This document shows, one piece after another, positions 29,921 through 38,398 of a DNA stretch of 64,000 nt; position 1 is the first letter of the stretch, and each line of letters starts with the position of its first letter. Source of the DNA: Acuticoccus kalidii (GTDB taxonomy: Bacteria; Pseudomonadota; Alphaproteobacteria; Rhizobiales; Amorphaceae); contig NZ_JAKGCS010000005.1 in assembly GCF_021556395.1 (NCBI RefSeq), positions 1 to 64,000 on the forward strand, in the 5' to 3' direction. The position numbers and the translations under genes were made by a program. Below the pieces are notes generated by a model. That model worked only from the letters and a program-made list of their open reading frames with translations. It was not told where the DNA came from and did not search any database.

Positions 29921-30759
29921 GCCTTCGTCTCGCCCTCAAGGGCCGGTGGCACGGCGGGCCGCATCAGTGCGATCGCCACGATGACCGCGCCGATCAGCAC
30001 CATCGGCAGCGAAAGGATCATGCCCATCGTGACGTGGCCCCAGAGAAAACCGATTTGCGCATCCGGCATACGGAAAAACTCGCCGATGATCCGCACGATT
30101 CCGTAGCCCCCGCCGAACAGCCCCAGTGCGAGGCCGGGCCGACGCAGCGCCCCCATACGAATCGCGATCGCAATCACGATATAAAGGACCAACCCTTCGA
30201 GAAGCGCCTGATAAAGCTGGCTCGGATGGCGCGGTTCGGGGCCGGCGCCCGGAAACACCATCGCCCAAGGCGCGTCGGACGGGCGCCCCCACAACTCGCC
30301 GTTGATAAAATTTGCGATTCGTCCGAAAAATAAACCAACTGGTACGACGCCGGAGAGAACATCGAGGACAGCGACCGGCGAAATGTGTCGCACCCGGGAA
30401 AAAAGGAGCACCGCGACGACGACGCCGGTGAGCCCGCCATGGAAGGACATACCGCCCTGCCATAGCATCAAAGCTTCACCGGGATGTGCGAGATAGTACG
30501 CGGGGTTGTAGACGAGAACGAAGCCGAGTCGCCCGCCGATCACGACGCCAACCGTGACCCAGGTCACCAAATCGTCGATGTCGCGGACCGTGGGATGGGG
30601 GCGGGCGCCCCACAGACTCGGTCGGGAAACGATGCGCCGGGCGAGCATCCAGCCAATCAGGATGCCGGCAATATAGGCAAGCGCGTACCACCGGATGGCG
30701 ACGGGACCGAGTGAGATCGCCACCGGATCGAAGGTCGGGAAGGTCAGGACGAGGGACAT
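29917..30759 (-). CDS. lgt: prolipoprotein diacylglyceryl transferase
   Basis: Lgt attaches diacylglycerol to the lipobox cysteine, the first step of lipoprotein maturation, in the inner membrane. The 280-residue protein has about seven hydrophobic segments. Signatures are [29 protein letters not shown] and [18 protein letters not shown] (the Lgt signature with essential Arg and Asn), then [13 protein letters not shown]. It is the first gene of a leftward overlapping run (lgt, methyltransferase, pgeF, M24-like, lipoprotein). LspA, the next enzyme of the pathway, is encoded 15 kb away in this window. Confidence 0.96.
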   Translation of the reverse strand: MSLVLTFPTFDPVAISLGPVAIRWYALAYIAGILIGWMLARRIVSRPSLWGARPHPTVRDIDDLVTWVTVGVVIGGRLGFVLVYNPAYYLAHPGEALMLWQGGMSFHGGLTGVVVAVLLFSRVRHISPVAVLDVLSGVVPVGLFFGRIANFINGELWGRPSDAPWAMVFPGAGPEPRHPSQLYQALLEGLVLYIVIAIAIRMGALRRPGLALGLFGGGYGIVRIIGEFFRMPDAQIGFLWGHVTMGMILSLPMVLIGAVIVAIALMRPAVPPALEGETKA

Positions 30760-30907
30760 CGGGCGACTCGCTCGAAGGAAGAGGATCCTCTATCGCTTGC
30801 GGGCGAAGAGAGGGGAACCGGCAGCCTCACTTGTGTGGCTCGCCTGGCGGAACCATAGTGATTGCTATGCATGGCTTGTGTTGTCGCCGTGCTAGACGGA
30901 GAGGGTT

Positions 30908-31168
30908 ATGACCCAAACGAACAATCGCCTCATCGATGAAATCGCACGCCTCGCGACGGACGCTGCCGCCGTCGCGCAAGGCGCCCGCCGTGAAGTGGAG
31001 ACCGTCGTCCGCTCTCAAATCGAAAACCTCTTGTCCGAGGCGAATGTCGTCCATAGGGACGAATTCGAGGCCGTGAAAGCGATTGCGACGCGCGCGGCCG
31101 ACGAGGCGGAGCGCCTCAGGGCGCGGGTCGAGGCGCTGGAGGCCGAGCGCGCGAAGGAAAACGTGTGA
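30908..31168 (+). CDS. ubiK: ubiquinone biosynthesis accessory factor UbiK-like (BMFP)
   Basis: This 86-residue helical protein has a C-terminal trimeric coiled coil (EFEAVKAIATRAADEAERLRARVEALEA) preceded by RLIDEIARLATDAAAVAQGARREVETVVRSQIENLLS. This matches the BMFP/DUF526 family; UbiK helps UbiJ deliver lipid intermediates to the aerobic ubiquinone-synthesis complex. The ATG follows GGAGAGGGTT. It is divergent from lgt and begins a rightward series with the YbjN-like gene and proC. Confidence 0.85.
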   Translation: MTQTNNRLIDEIARLATDAAAVAQGARREVETVVRSQIENLLSEANVVHRDEFEAVKAIATRAADEAERLRARVEALEAERAKENV

Positions 31169-31331
31169 AGCCGGCCGTGGACCGCGCGCCGCCGCACCTT
31201 TTCTCCCTGCACCTTATTTGATCTCCTATCGGCGGCGCCGCCGGATTCGTTCCAGTCTGGCGTAACAGCGTCGTCGCAAGCGCGGGGTGCCTCTCCGGGG
31301 GCACGCACCTGCGGGCCTGAAAGGATCAGCG

Positions 31332-31835
31332 ATGAGCTTGATCGACTACGACGAATTCACTGTCTCCGCCAATCCCATCGACCGTATCGAAGAGGTGGCC
31401 AACGGCAACGATTGGACGTACGAGCGCGCCGGCGACGATGAAATCACCATTTCCGTATCCGGCCGCTGGAGCGCCTATCATGTCGCGTTTACGCACATGG
31501 AGGAGTTCGATTCGCTTCATATCGCCGTCGCCTTCGACCTCAAGGTGACCGAGCCGCGTTATACAGAGGTCGTCCGTCTTCTCGCACTCGTGAACGAGCG
31601 GATGTGGATGGGGCATTTCGACCTGTGGAGCAAGGAGGGCGTCGTCATCTTCCGGCACACCCAGCTTCTCGCGGGGGACGACGTGCCGGCGACGGCTCAC
31701 GTCCAGGCATTGCTCTCCCACGCGGTCGAGACCTGTGACAGTCACTATCAGGCGTTCCAGTTCGTCGTCTGGGCCGGAAAGTCGGCGGCCGACGCGCTGG
31801 AGAGTGCGCTGTTTGAAACCGCCGGAGAGGCTTGA
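31332..31835 (+). CDS. YbjN domain-containing protein
   Basis: The 167-residue acidic protein with no signal peptide begins MSLIDYDEFTVSANPIDRIEEVANGNDWTYER and contains MWMGHFDLWSKEGVVIFRHTQLL, the YbjN core. YbjN proteins resemble type III secretion chaperones in fold; their function is unclear. GAAAGGATCAGCG precedes the ATG. The stop codon is within six bases of the proC start, and this neighbourhood (ubiK, ybjN-like, proC) is common in Hyphomicrobiales. Confidence 0.85.
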   Translation: MSLIDYDEFTVSANPIDRIEEVANGNDWTYERAGDDEITISVSGRWSAYHVAFTHMEEFDSLHIAVAFDLKVTEPRYTEVVRLLALVNERMWMGHFDLWSKEGVVIFRHTQLLAGDDVPATAHVQALLSHAVETCDSHYQAFQFVVWAGKSAADALESALFETAGEA

Positions 31836-31840
31836 ACCAC

Positions 31841-32638
31841 ATGACACCTGATCGGCCGCTCGTCCTCGTGGGCGCCGGCAAGATGGGCGGCGCCATGCTC
31901 GAGGGATGGCTGGCGTCCGGGATCGACCCCCGCACGATTGTCGTGATCGAGCCCAACCCGTCCGACACGCAGCCGCTGCAGACGCCGGGCTTGCGCGTTG
32001 TCTCCGAACCGCCGGCGCTCGTCGCCGATACGCTGGTCCTCGCGATCAAGCCGCAGATGTTCGGCGACGTGCTGCCGAGCCTTTCCCGCTTGCGGGACGG
32101 CGAGACGCTCGTCGTCTCGATCGCCGCGGGGATCACGATCGCAACGCTCGGCACGCTTGGGCCCGGTCCCATCGTGCGCTCGATCCCCAACACGCCCTCA
32201 TCGGTCGGCAAAGGGATGACGGCGGCGGTCGGCTCGGGGCTCTCGGAAGCCCAGCTCGGGCTCGCCGACAAGCTCCTGCGCGGCTTCGGCGCCGTCGAAT
32301 GGGTCGAGGACGAGGCGCTGATCGACGCCGCAACGGCGGTCTCCGGCTCCGGCCCGGCCTATGTTTTCCTGATGGTCGAGGCCCTTACCGAAGCGGGGAT
32401 CGCCGAGGGCCTGCCGGCCGACGTCGCGGCATCGCTCGCCCGCAACACGATCATCGGCGCCGGCGCGCTGCTCGATCGCAGCTCGCTCGATCCGGCGACC
32501 CTGCGGCGCAACGTGACCTCCCCCGGCGGGACGACCGCCGCCGCGCTCGACGTGCTGATGGAGGAGGGCGCGCTCGAAGCCTTGATGAAACGCGCGGTCC
32601 ACGCCGCCCGCGTCCGCTCCGACGAGCTCGGCAGCTAG
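31841..32638 (+). CDS. proC: pyrroline-5-carboxylate reductase
   Basis: ProC reduces pyrroline-5-carboxylate to proline with NAD(P)H. The Rossmann motif VLVGAGKMGGAMLEGWL is at the N-terminus, with VLAIKPQMFGDVL and IVRSIPNTPSSVGKGM. The C-terminal signature SGSGPAYVFLMVEALTEAGIAEGL and TSPGGTTAAAL complete it. The ATG at 31841 has GGAGAGG ten bases upstream; a TTG at 31832, overlapping the previous stop, is the alternative but sits too close to that site. The length is 265 residues. Confidence 0.95.
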   Translation: MTPDRPLVLVGAGKMGGAMLEGWLASGIDPRTIVVIEPNPSDTQPLQTPGLRVVSEPPALVADTLVLAIKPQMFGDVLPSLSRLRDGETLVVSIAAGITIATLGTLGPGPIVRSIPNTPSSVGKGMTAAVGSGLSEAQLGLADKLLRGFGAVEWVEDEALIDAATAVSGSGPAYVFLMVEALTEAGIAEGLPADVAASLARNTIIGAGALLDRSSLDPATLRRNVTSPGGTTAAALDVLMEEGALEALMKRAVHAARVRSDELGS

Positions 32639-32850
32639 CAAAGCGCCGACGCGGCACCGGCCCGCCGGGCGCCTCGCGCTGGCGGCTGGCGGCTGGCGGC
32701 GTGCGGGTCGTGACGTCGCGCTCCACTCCGGCGGCGTCCGCTCCGCGGCACTGGATTTGGGCGGCTCTCGTCGCCATTTGGATCGATGTCGGCCGCGAAA
32801 CGCGCGCCGGCGGGAACCGGGGCCGCCGCCCCGTGAAGGAGGACGCCGTT

Positions 32851-33636
32851 TTGGCCGAAGCCGCCGATCGCATCATCGATGCCACCATGCGCCTCCTCGC
32901 CGAGCATCCGTTCGATGAGGTGACGGTGGGGCGGATCGCCGATGCCTCGGGCGTCGGCCTTGCCGAGATGGCCGAGCATTTCGGCACCCGCGGCGAGATT
33001 CTCGACGGTTTTGCCCGCCGCATCGACCGCGCGGTGCTGGCCGGCGATTTCTCCGATATGGCGGACGAGCCGCCGCGCGAGCGCCTGTTCGACGTTTTGA
33101 TGAGCCGTCTCGACGCGCTGCGCCCCTATCGGGCCGCGATGAAGTCGCTGATGCGCTCGGCGCTGCGCGATCCCTCGCTCGCGATGGGGCTCAACGCGAT
33201 GGAGGTCCGCTCCCAGTCGTGGATGCTCGCCGCCGCCGGCATCCAGGCGACCGGGTGGCGCGGCCGCGTGGTTCTCCAGGGCCTCGCGGTGGCGTTCGCG
33301 CGCGTCCTGCGCACCTTCGTCGAGGAGGACGATGCCGGGCTGCCGCGGACGATGGCGGTGCTCGACAAGGAGCTGCGTGAGGCCGAGCGCCGGCATCGCC
33401 GGTTCGCCCGTGTGTTCGGCAGCGCCGTCGCCCAATCGCCCGCGGCTGAGGCGGAGGCCGCCCCTGACATCGCCTCGGCGTCCGCCGATCGATGGCCCGA
33501 GGACGCCGCCGCGGCGGATAGCGCGGCAGACGGGCCGGCCGATGAGGCCGATCGGATGTCGCCAGGCGGCGCGGATCATGCTACCGGCGAGGACACACCC
33601 TCCGACGATCAAGCGAACCGAAATCCCACTCCGTGA
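32851..33636 (+). CDS. TetR/AcrR-family transcriptional regulator
   Basis: The N-terminal helix-turn-helix reads RIIDATMRLLAEHPFDEVTVGRIADASGVGLAEMAEHFGTRGEILDGFARRID, the TetR pattern. The rest is helical until about 200 and then a long Ala/Asp/Glu/Pro-rich tail of about 60 residues (AEAEAAPDIASASADRW and onward), probably disordered. The start is set at a TTG (32851) because AAGGAGGA lies seven bases upstream; a GTG at 32833 falls at the edge of that site. The ligand and targets are unknown. The stop overlaps the csaA start as GTGA. Confidence 0.82.
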   Translation: MAEAADRIIDATMRLLAEHPFDEVTVGRIADASGVGLAEMAEHFGTRGEILDGFARRIDRAVLAGDFSDMADEPPRERLFDVLMSRLDALRPYRAAMKSLMRSALRDPSLAMGLNAMEVRSQSWMLAAAGIQATGWRGRVVLQGLAVAFARVLRTFVEEDDAGLPRTMAVLDKELREAERRHRRFARVFGSAVAQSPAAEAEAAPDIASASADRWPEDAAAADSAADGPADEADRMSPGGADHATGEDTPSDDQANRNPTP

Positions 33637-33974
33637 CCGATACCATCAGTTTTGACGATTTCCTGGCGGTCGACATCCGTGTCGGCACCGTCGTCTCCGC
33701 CGAGCCTTTCCCGGAAGCGCGCAAACCGGCGATCAAGTTGCGCATCGATTTCGGCCCCGAAATCGGCGAGAAGCGCTCCTCGGCCCAGGTCACCGTGCAT
33801 TATACGCCGGAAGCGCTCGTCGGCCGGAAGGTGATGGCCGTCGTGAATTTCCCGCCGCGCCAGATCGGCCCGTTCATGTCCGAGGTGCTGACGCTCGGCT
33901 TCGCCGACGATGACGGCGCCATCGTCCTCGCCGTGCCCGACAAGGACGTGCCGAACGGCTCCCGCCTGATGTGA
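33633..33974 (+). CDS. csaA: tRNA-binding protein/secretion chaperone CsaA
   Basis: The protein is a 113-residue single-domain OB fold of the EMAP/tRNA-binding type: FLAVDIRVGTVVSAEPFPEARKPAIKLRIDFG, AQVTVHYTPEALVGRKVMAVVNFPPRQIGPFMSEVLTLGF, then VPNGSRLM. CsaA dimers bind tRNA and have been described as chaperones assisting protein export. The GTG start overlaps the upstream TGA, suggesting co-translation with the TetR-type gene. Confidence 0.92.
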   Translation: MTDTISFDDFLAVDIRVGTVVSAEPFPEARKPAIKLRIDFGPEIGEKRSSAQVTVHYTPEALVGRKVMAVVNFPPRQIGPFMSEVLTLGFADDDGAIVLAVPDKDVPNGSRLM

Positions 33975-34049
33975 GCCTCTGCCGCGCGGATTGCGCGGTC
34001 GTCCGTGTTGCGCCACCCTCGCGCTCTCGATGGGCGAAGGTGCTGTGCG

Positions 34050-34530
34050 ATGGACGGATTTTCGGGCGGCTGCACGTGCCGCGCGGTGCGCTATGTGATG
34101 ACGTCGCGGCCGCTCTTCGTGCACGCGTGTCACTGTCGGTGGTGCCAGCGCGAAAGTGGCACCGCCTTCGCCCTCAATGCGATGATCGAGGCCGACCGCG
34201 TGCGGCTCCTCTCCGGCGCGCCGCATGTCGTCGACACGCCGAGCGCCAGCGGGGAGAGGGCAGCGCATCACCCGCTGTCCGCACTGTCAGGTGGCGCTGT
34301 GGAGCAATTATGCCGGCGCCGGCGCGTTGATCCGCTTCGTGCGGGTCGGTTCGCTCGACGAGCCGGACCATTTCGGGCCGGACATCCACATTTTCACCCA
34401 ATCGAAGCAGCCTTGGCTGACGCTGCCGCCCGGCGTCCCGGTCGTTCCGGAATATTATGACCGCAAGGTCTATTGGCCGGCGGAGAGCCTCGCGCGGCGT
34501 GACGCGGCCCTGGCCGCCGCGCGCGGTTGA
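34050..34530 (+). pseudogene. GFA (glutathione-dependent formaldehyde-activating)-fold protein, frameshifted
   Basis: The first part MDGFSGGCTCRAVRY, then HACHCRWCQRESGTAFALNAMIEADRV carries the zinc cysteines (CxC, CxxC). It continues to VVDTPSASG in one frame, while the rest, GRGQRITRCPHCQVALWSNYAGAG to the end, is in the frame one base on. Removing one G from the run GGGG at 34251-34254 restores a continuous protein of about 159 residues with the last CxxC (CPHC). So one inserted G, biological or from sequencing, breaks the gene. GFA-fold proteins bind thiol adducts; the specific substrate is unknown. Confidence 0.85.
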
Positions 34531-34536
34531 GGCCGG

Positions 34537-35919
34537 TCAGAGCGGCAGGCGAATGGTGGCCCTGAGGCCGCCGAGCGGGCTCGTGGACAAGGTGACTTCG
34601 CCGCCCTGACGGCGCGCGATGTCCCGCGCGATCGTGAGGCCGAGACCGGTGCCGCCATGATCGCGATTGCGGGCGCTGTCGAGGCGGTAGAATGGCTGGA
34701 ACACCGCATGGCGTTCCTCATCGGGAATACCGGGCCCGTCATCGTCGACATGGATGAGGAGCCGGCCGTCGCCGCCCGTCGCCTCGACGCCCACGGTTTC
34801 CGCGTGGGTCGTGGCGTTGGCGACGAGATTGGTCACGAGCCGGCGCGTCGCGTTCGGGCGTAGGTTCGCGGTGAGGCCGGGCTCCACCCGCACGCTCACC
34901 ATCGGATAGCCGCGCACCGCCTCGGTCACGAGATCGCGCACCACCACATTGTCGGCGTGCTCGTCGGTGTCGGTTCGCGCGAAGGTGAGATAATCCTCGA
35001 GCATCGCCTGCATCTCGTCGACATCGGCGACCAAGGCGGCGGTGTCCTCGGTTTCGGGGAGGAGCGCGACCTCGAGGCGGAAGCGCGTCAGCATCGTGCG
35101 AAGGTCGTGGCTGACACCGGCGAGCATCGCGGTGCGCTGCTCGATCTGCCGCTCGATGCGCCGCCGCATCTCGAGGAACGCCCAGGCCGCTTGCCGCACC
35201 TCGATCGCCCCGTGCGGGCGGAAGTGGCCGACCGGACGGCCGCGCCCGAAGCGCTCGGCGGCGGCGGCGAGCTCTTGGATCGGCCGCACCTGGCCTTTCA
35301 GGAAGAGGAGCGCCACGGCGATCAGCACCAGCGACGTGCCGACCATCCAGACGAGCGTGATATGCGCGTTCGAGGCGTAGGTGTGGCTGCGCCGGGTGAT
35401 GATCTGAAGAATGCCGACTTTAGTCTTGATGCGGATCTCGACGAAGCGGGTGCTCTCCACCGTGTCGATCCAGAAGGGCCGCCCGACGGCGATCGAGATC
35501 TGACGGCTCAAGGTCCGGTCGAGGAGCGAGAAGAACAACTTGCGATGCGGCGCGGGCAGCCGGTCCCCGTCGAGAAGGCTGATATCGCTGAAGAGATTGT
35601 TGGACGCCGCGGCGAGGATCTGGGGCCGAGCGTCGGCCGGCAGCGTCTCCAACAGGTCGACGATCGTCGCGATCTCGGATGCCGTCGCGACCGAAAGGCG
35701 CGTCGTCATGTTCTCCCAATGGCGGTCGAGGAAGACGAACGCGACGACCGATTGCAGCACGATCATCGGCACGACGATGATGAGGATCGAACGCGCGAAG
35801 AGACGGCGTGGCAGCCGCCGGCGCAGCCATCGCTCCATCGGCGGCGGCAATCCGATCCAGCGCAGAATGCGCCGCCACAGTGGGCGGCGCGGGCGCTGTT
35901 CGTCGAGGGCGACCGTCAC
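34537..35919 (-). CDS. membrane sensor histidine kinase (EnvZ-like layout)
   Basis: The 460-residue inner-membrane kinase has a first transmembrane helix at about 43-66 (LFARSILIIVVPMIVLQSVVAFVFL), a periplasmic sensor of about 120 residues, a second helix (ITLVWMVGTSLVLIAVALLFL) and a HAMP segment. The DHp box is GVSHDLRTMLTRFRLE with His271, then the N box (RRLVTNLVANATTHAE), G1 (DDDGPGIPDEE), F box (FQPFYRLDSARN) and G2 (GGTGLGLTIAR). It starts at a GTG, 6 bases after the response regulator gene, in a marR-regulator-kinase operon. The signal is unknown. Confidence 0.93.
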   Translation of the reverse strand: MTVALDEQRPRRPLWRRILRWIGLPPPMERWLRRRLPRRLFARSILIIVVPMIVLQSVVAFVFLDRHWENMTTRLSVATASEIATIVDLLETLPADARPQILAAASNNLFSDISLLDGDRLPAPHRKLFFSLLDRTLSRQISIAVGRPFWIDTVESTRFVEIRIKTKVGILQIITRRSHTYASNAHITLVWMVGTSLVLIAVALLFLKGQVRPIQELAAAAERFGRGRPVGHFRPHGAIEVRQAAWAFLEMRRRIERQIEQRTAMLAGVSHDLRTMLTRFRLEVALLPETEDTAALVADVDEMQAMLEDYLTFARTDTDEHADNVVVRDLVTEAVRGYPMVSVRVEPGLTANLRPNATRRLVTNLVANATTHAETVGVEATGGDGRLLIHVDDDGPGIPDEERHAVFQPFYRLDSARNRDHGGTGLGLTIARDIARRQGGEVTLSTSPLGGLRATIRLPL

Positions 35920-35925
35920 GGCCCC

Positions 35926-36651
35926 TCAGGTCTCGCCGGGATCGGCAAGAAGGCGGTAGCCGAGGCCGCGCATGGTTTGCAGATATTTCGGCTCGGCCGG
36001 ATCGTCCTCCAGCTTGCGGCGAAGGCGGTTGATCTGAACGTCGATCGCACGGTCGCCGAGATCCTCGTCGGCGACGAGCTCATGCCGGGGGATCGTCGCG
36101 CCGGGACGGCTCGCGAAGAGCCGCATCAGGCGCCGCTCGCGATCGGTGAGGCGGACGAGATCGCCGTCGGCCGACAATTCCTCGCGGCGGACATCGAACA
36201 CGAAGCGCCCGAAGCGGACGAAACGATGCGTCTCCGGCCGCCGCCGCATCAGATTGGAGAGGCGGAGCGCGAGCTCGCGCGGCTCGAACGGCTTGCCGAG
36301 ATAGTCGTCCGCGCCGAGTTCGAGCCCGTGAATGCGCTGGTCCGGCTCGGTGCGGGCGGTCAGCATCAAAATCGGCATCGTCGCATTGCCGTCGGCCCGC
36401 AACGTCTCGAGGAGAGAGAAGCCGTCTTCGCCGGGCATCATCACGTCGAGGACGAGGGCGTCGAACACGAAGCCTTCGAGCTTGCGCCGCGCCTGGTTCG
36501 CATTCTCGGCCGAGCTGATGCGGTAGCCCTCTTTGCGCAGGAAGCGCTCGAGGAGGGAGCGGATCCGCTGATCATCGTCGACGATCAGGACATGCGGCGC
36601 GTCGTCGTCGTCACGCGGCTCGCTCGCGTCGATCCGTTGGGCGAGGGCCAT
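35926..36651 (-). CDS. OmpR-family response regulator
   Basis: The 241-residue protein has a receiver with acidic residues in LIVDDDQRIR, phospho-acceptor Asp69 in LVLDVMMPGEDG and Lys in LGKPFEPRE. Its winged helix reads LVRLTDRERRLMRLFASRPGATIPRHELV, AIDVQINRLRRKLEDDP and YLQTMRGLGYRL. It is the partner of the kinase just downstream. The ATG shares one base with the marR TGA (TGATG), so translation is coupled. Confidence 0.94.
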   Translation of the reverse strand: MALAQRIDASEPRDDDDAPHVLIVDDDQRIRSLLERFLRKEGYRISSAENANQARRKLEGFVFDALVLDVMMPGEDGFSLLETLRADGNATMPILMLTARTEPDQRIHGLELGADDYLGKPFEPRELALRLSNLMRRRPETHRFVRFGRFVFDVRREELSADGDLVRLTDRERRLMRLFASRPGATIPRHELVADEDLGDRAIDVQINRLRRKLEDDPAEPKYLQTMRGLGYRLLADPGET

Positions 36652-37142
36652 CAGGAACGGCCCGCCTGGATGCGCGTCAGCACGGCATTGCGCTCCTTGT
36701 CGTCGACGAGGCCGGCGAGGAAGGCGGCGACGATCGCGCGCGATCCTTCCGGGAGCGGGGCGAGCGCCGTCTCGATCCGCTTGGTTTGGAGCCGGGCGAG
36801 TTCCACGGCGAGTTCGTGCCCCGTCGTGGTCACGCTGAGGCGCTTCTCGCGCCGGTCGTGCTCGCCGGGTCGCACTTCGATCAGTCCATCATCCACCAAG
36901 GTTCGCAACACGCGCGCCACTCCTTGCTTGGTGACCTTTAGGATCGCCAACAATTCGCCCACGGTCAGGCCCGGATTGCGATCCACAAAATGCAGAACGC
37001 GGTGATGGGCCCGCCCGTATCCGGTCTTGACCAGCGCCTCGTCGGCGATGCCGACAAAGTCCCGATAGCCGAAGAAAATGCGCTCGATGAGGTCGAACGC
37101 AAGCTCCTCATCCGGGGCTGAGGAATTTTTTACGTCAACCAT
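36651..37142 (-). CDS. MarR-family transcriptional regulator
   Basis: The protein has 163 residues. The winged helix-turn-helix is RVLHFVDRNPGLTVGELLAILKVTKQGVARVLRTLVDDGLIEVRPGEHDRREKRLSVT, with helical dimerisation ends. It heads the operon with the response regulator and kinase. An eight-base-arm palindrome (37131-37151) surrounds its start codon, a likely autoregulatory operator. There is no Shine-Dalgarno sequence ahead of the ATG, so the mRNA may be leaderless or nearly so. Confidence 0.92.
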   Translation of the reverse strand: MVDVKNSSAPDEELAFDLIERIFFGYRDFVGIADEALVKTGYGRAHHRVLHFVDRNPGLTVGELLAILKVTKQGVARVLRTLVDDGLIEVRPGEHDRREKRLSVTTTGHELAVELARLQTKRIETALAPLPEGSRAIVAAFLAGLVDDKERNAVLTRIQAGRS

Positions 37143-37151
37143 ATTGACGTA
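37131..37151. promoter_or_regulatory. palindrome over the marR start codon, candidate MarR operator
   Basis: TACGTCAA (37131-37138) and TTGACGTA (37144-37151) are perfect inverted arms separated by five bases that include the start codon. Size and symmetry fit a MarR dimer. A further TACGTC lies at 37167-37172. Confidence 0.6.
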
Positions 37152-37172
37152 TCACGAAAGGAGGCATACGTC

Positions 37173-37217
37173 TTGACCCTGCAAGTCGCTTATTTGTGTC
37201 GCGATATGCTCTTCTAA
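37173..37217 (+). CDS. possible 14-codon leader peptide upstream of ilvE
   Basis: AAAGGAGG (37157-37164) is followed after eight bases by a TTG that opens TLQVAYLCRDMLF and a TAA. The ribosome-binding sequence is the best in the area and has no other gene to serve. The peptide has only scattered branched-chain codons, so classical attenuation of ilvE is not evident. Confidence 0.25.
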   Translation: MTLQVAYLCRDMLF

Positions 37218-37307
37218 CGTAACAATATTTCGTTTCGGCGCATAATCATTCGAAGAAGCCGCAACGGAGTGAACCCCCGGCGAATTGTCTCGGGGGAGGA
37301 GGATGAG

Positions 37308-38204
37308 ATGGCTGTCCCGTTCGATCAGCATGAGGGTGAGATCTGGTACGACGGCGCTTTCGTGCCTTGGAAGGATGCGAAGGCTCATGTCCTCACGCAC
37401 GCGCTGCATTATGCAAGCGCGGTGTTCGAGGGCGAGCGTGCCTATGGCGGTGAGATCTTCGAATGCGAGGCGCATACCAATCGCTTGTTTGCGTCAGCGG
37501 AAACGCTGGGTTTCGAGATCCCCTATAGCAAAGAGGTTATCAACGAGGCCAAGCGCGAAACGGTTAAGCGCATGGGCCTGACCGACGCCTATGTCCGCCC
37601 GATCGCGTGGCGTGGCAGCGAGATGATGGGCGTCTCGGCGCAGCACAACACCATTCATGTGGCGATCGCCTCCTGGGCCTGGCCGAGCTATTTCGATCCG
37701 TCGGCGCGGGAGAAGGGCATCCGCCTCACGATGGCCGACTGGCGCCGTCCCGATCCGAAGACCGCGCCCTGCCATGCGAAGGCCGCCGGCCTTTACATGA
37801 TCTGCACGCTGTCGAAGCACGCCGCCGAATCGAAGGGCTATGCCGACGCGCTGATGCTCGATTATCGCGGTCAGGTGGCCGAGGCGACCGGCGCCAACGT
37901 CTTCTTCCAGAAGGACGGCAAGCTGCACACGCCGACGCCCGATTGTTTCCTCGACGGGATCACCCGCCGCACCGTGATCGGCATCGCCCGCTCGCGCGGT
38001 ATCGAGGTCGTCGAGCGCGCGATCATGCCGGACGAGCTCGCGACGTTCGAGGAGTGCTTCCTGACCGGTACTGCCGCTGAGGTGACGCCGGTCGGTGAGA
38101 TCGGCCCGTACAACTTCACCGTCGGCCCGATCACCCGTGCGCTGATCGACGAATATGCCGTGGCGGTCCGCCCGGCCGGCGCGAGCCTGCGCCACGTCGC
38201 CTGA
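37308..38204 (+). CDS. ilvE: branched-chain amino acid aminotransferase
   Basis: It is a fold-type IV PLP enzyme for the last step of isoleucine, valine and leucine synthesis. Key regions: IWYDGAFVPWKDAKAHVLTHALHYASAVFEGER, the PLP lysine Lys158 in PCHAKAAGLYM, and ADALMLDYRGQVAEATGANVF with VERAIMPDELATFEECFLTGTAAEVTPV. A strong GGGGGAGGAGG precedes the ATG at 37308. The length is 298 residues. It is divergent from marR with a 165-base control gap and ends at a clear terminator. Confidence 0.95.
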   Translation: MAVPFDQHEGEIWYDGAFVPWKDAKAHVLTHALHYASAVFEGERAYGGEIFECEAHTNRLFASAETLGFEIPYSKEVINEAKRETVKRMGLTDAYVRPIAWRGSEMMGVSAQHNTIHVAIASWAWPSYFDPSAREKGIRLTMADWRRPDPKTAPCHAKAAGLYMICTLSKHAAESKGYADALMLDYRGQVAEATGANVFFQKDGKLHTPTPDCFLDGITRRTVIGIARSRGIEVVERAIMPDELATFEECFLTGTAAEVTPVGEIGPYNFTVGPITRALIDEYAVAVRPAGASLRHVA

Positions 38205-38240
38205 GTGTTGAGCGAGCGGGCCGCAATGCCCGCCGGATGA

Positions 38241-38276
38241 ACGAAAGGCGCTGCCGCGGGCAGCGCCTTTTTTCGT
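38241..38276 (+). terminator. rho-independent terminator after ilvE
   Basis: AAGGCGCTGCC pairs with GGCAGCGCCTT around a three-base loop, followed by T6 (38268-38273). The A and T flanks extend the pairing, so it could also act on minus-strand transcripts. Confidence 0.93.
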
Positions 38277-38398
38277 GGATAACCCCGCCGAGCCCGAAGA
38301 GCGGCCGTACGCCGCCGCGATGGCGCCCGGAGGGGATCCATGGACGTGGCGGCGTTGTGTGGGGGAGGCGGGTTTACCGCGGCCGCGATGGCGGCGAA

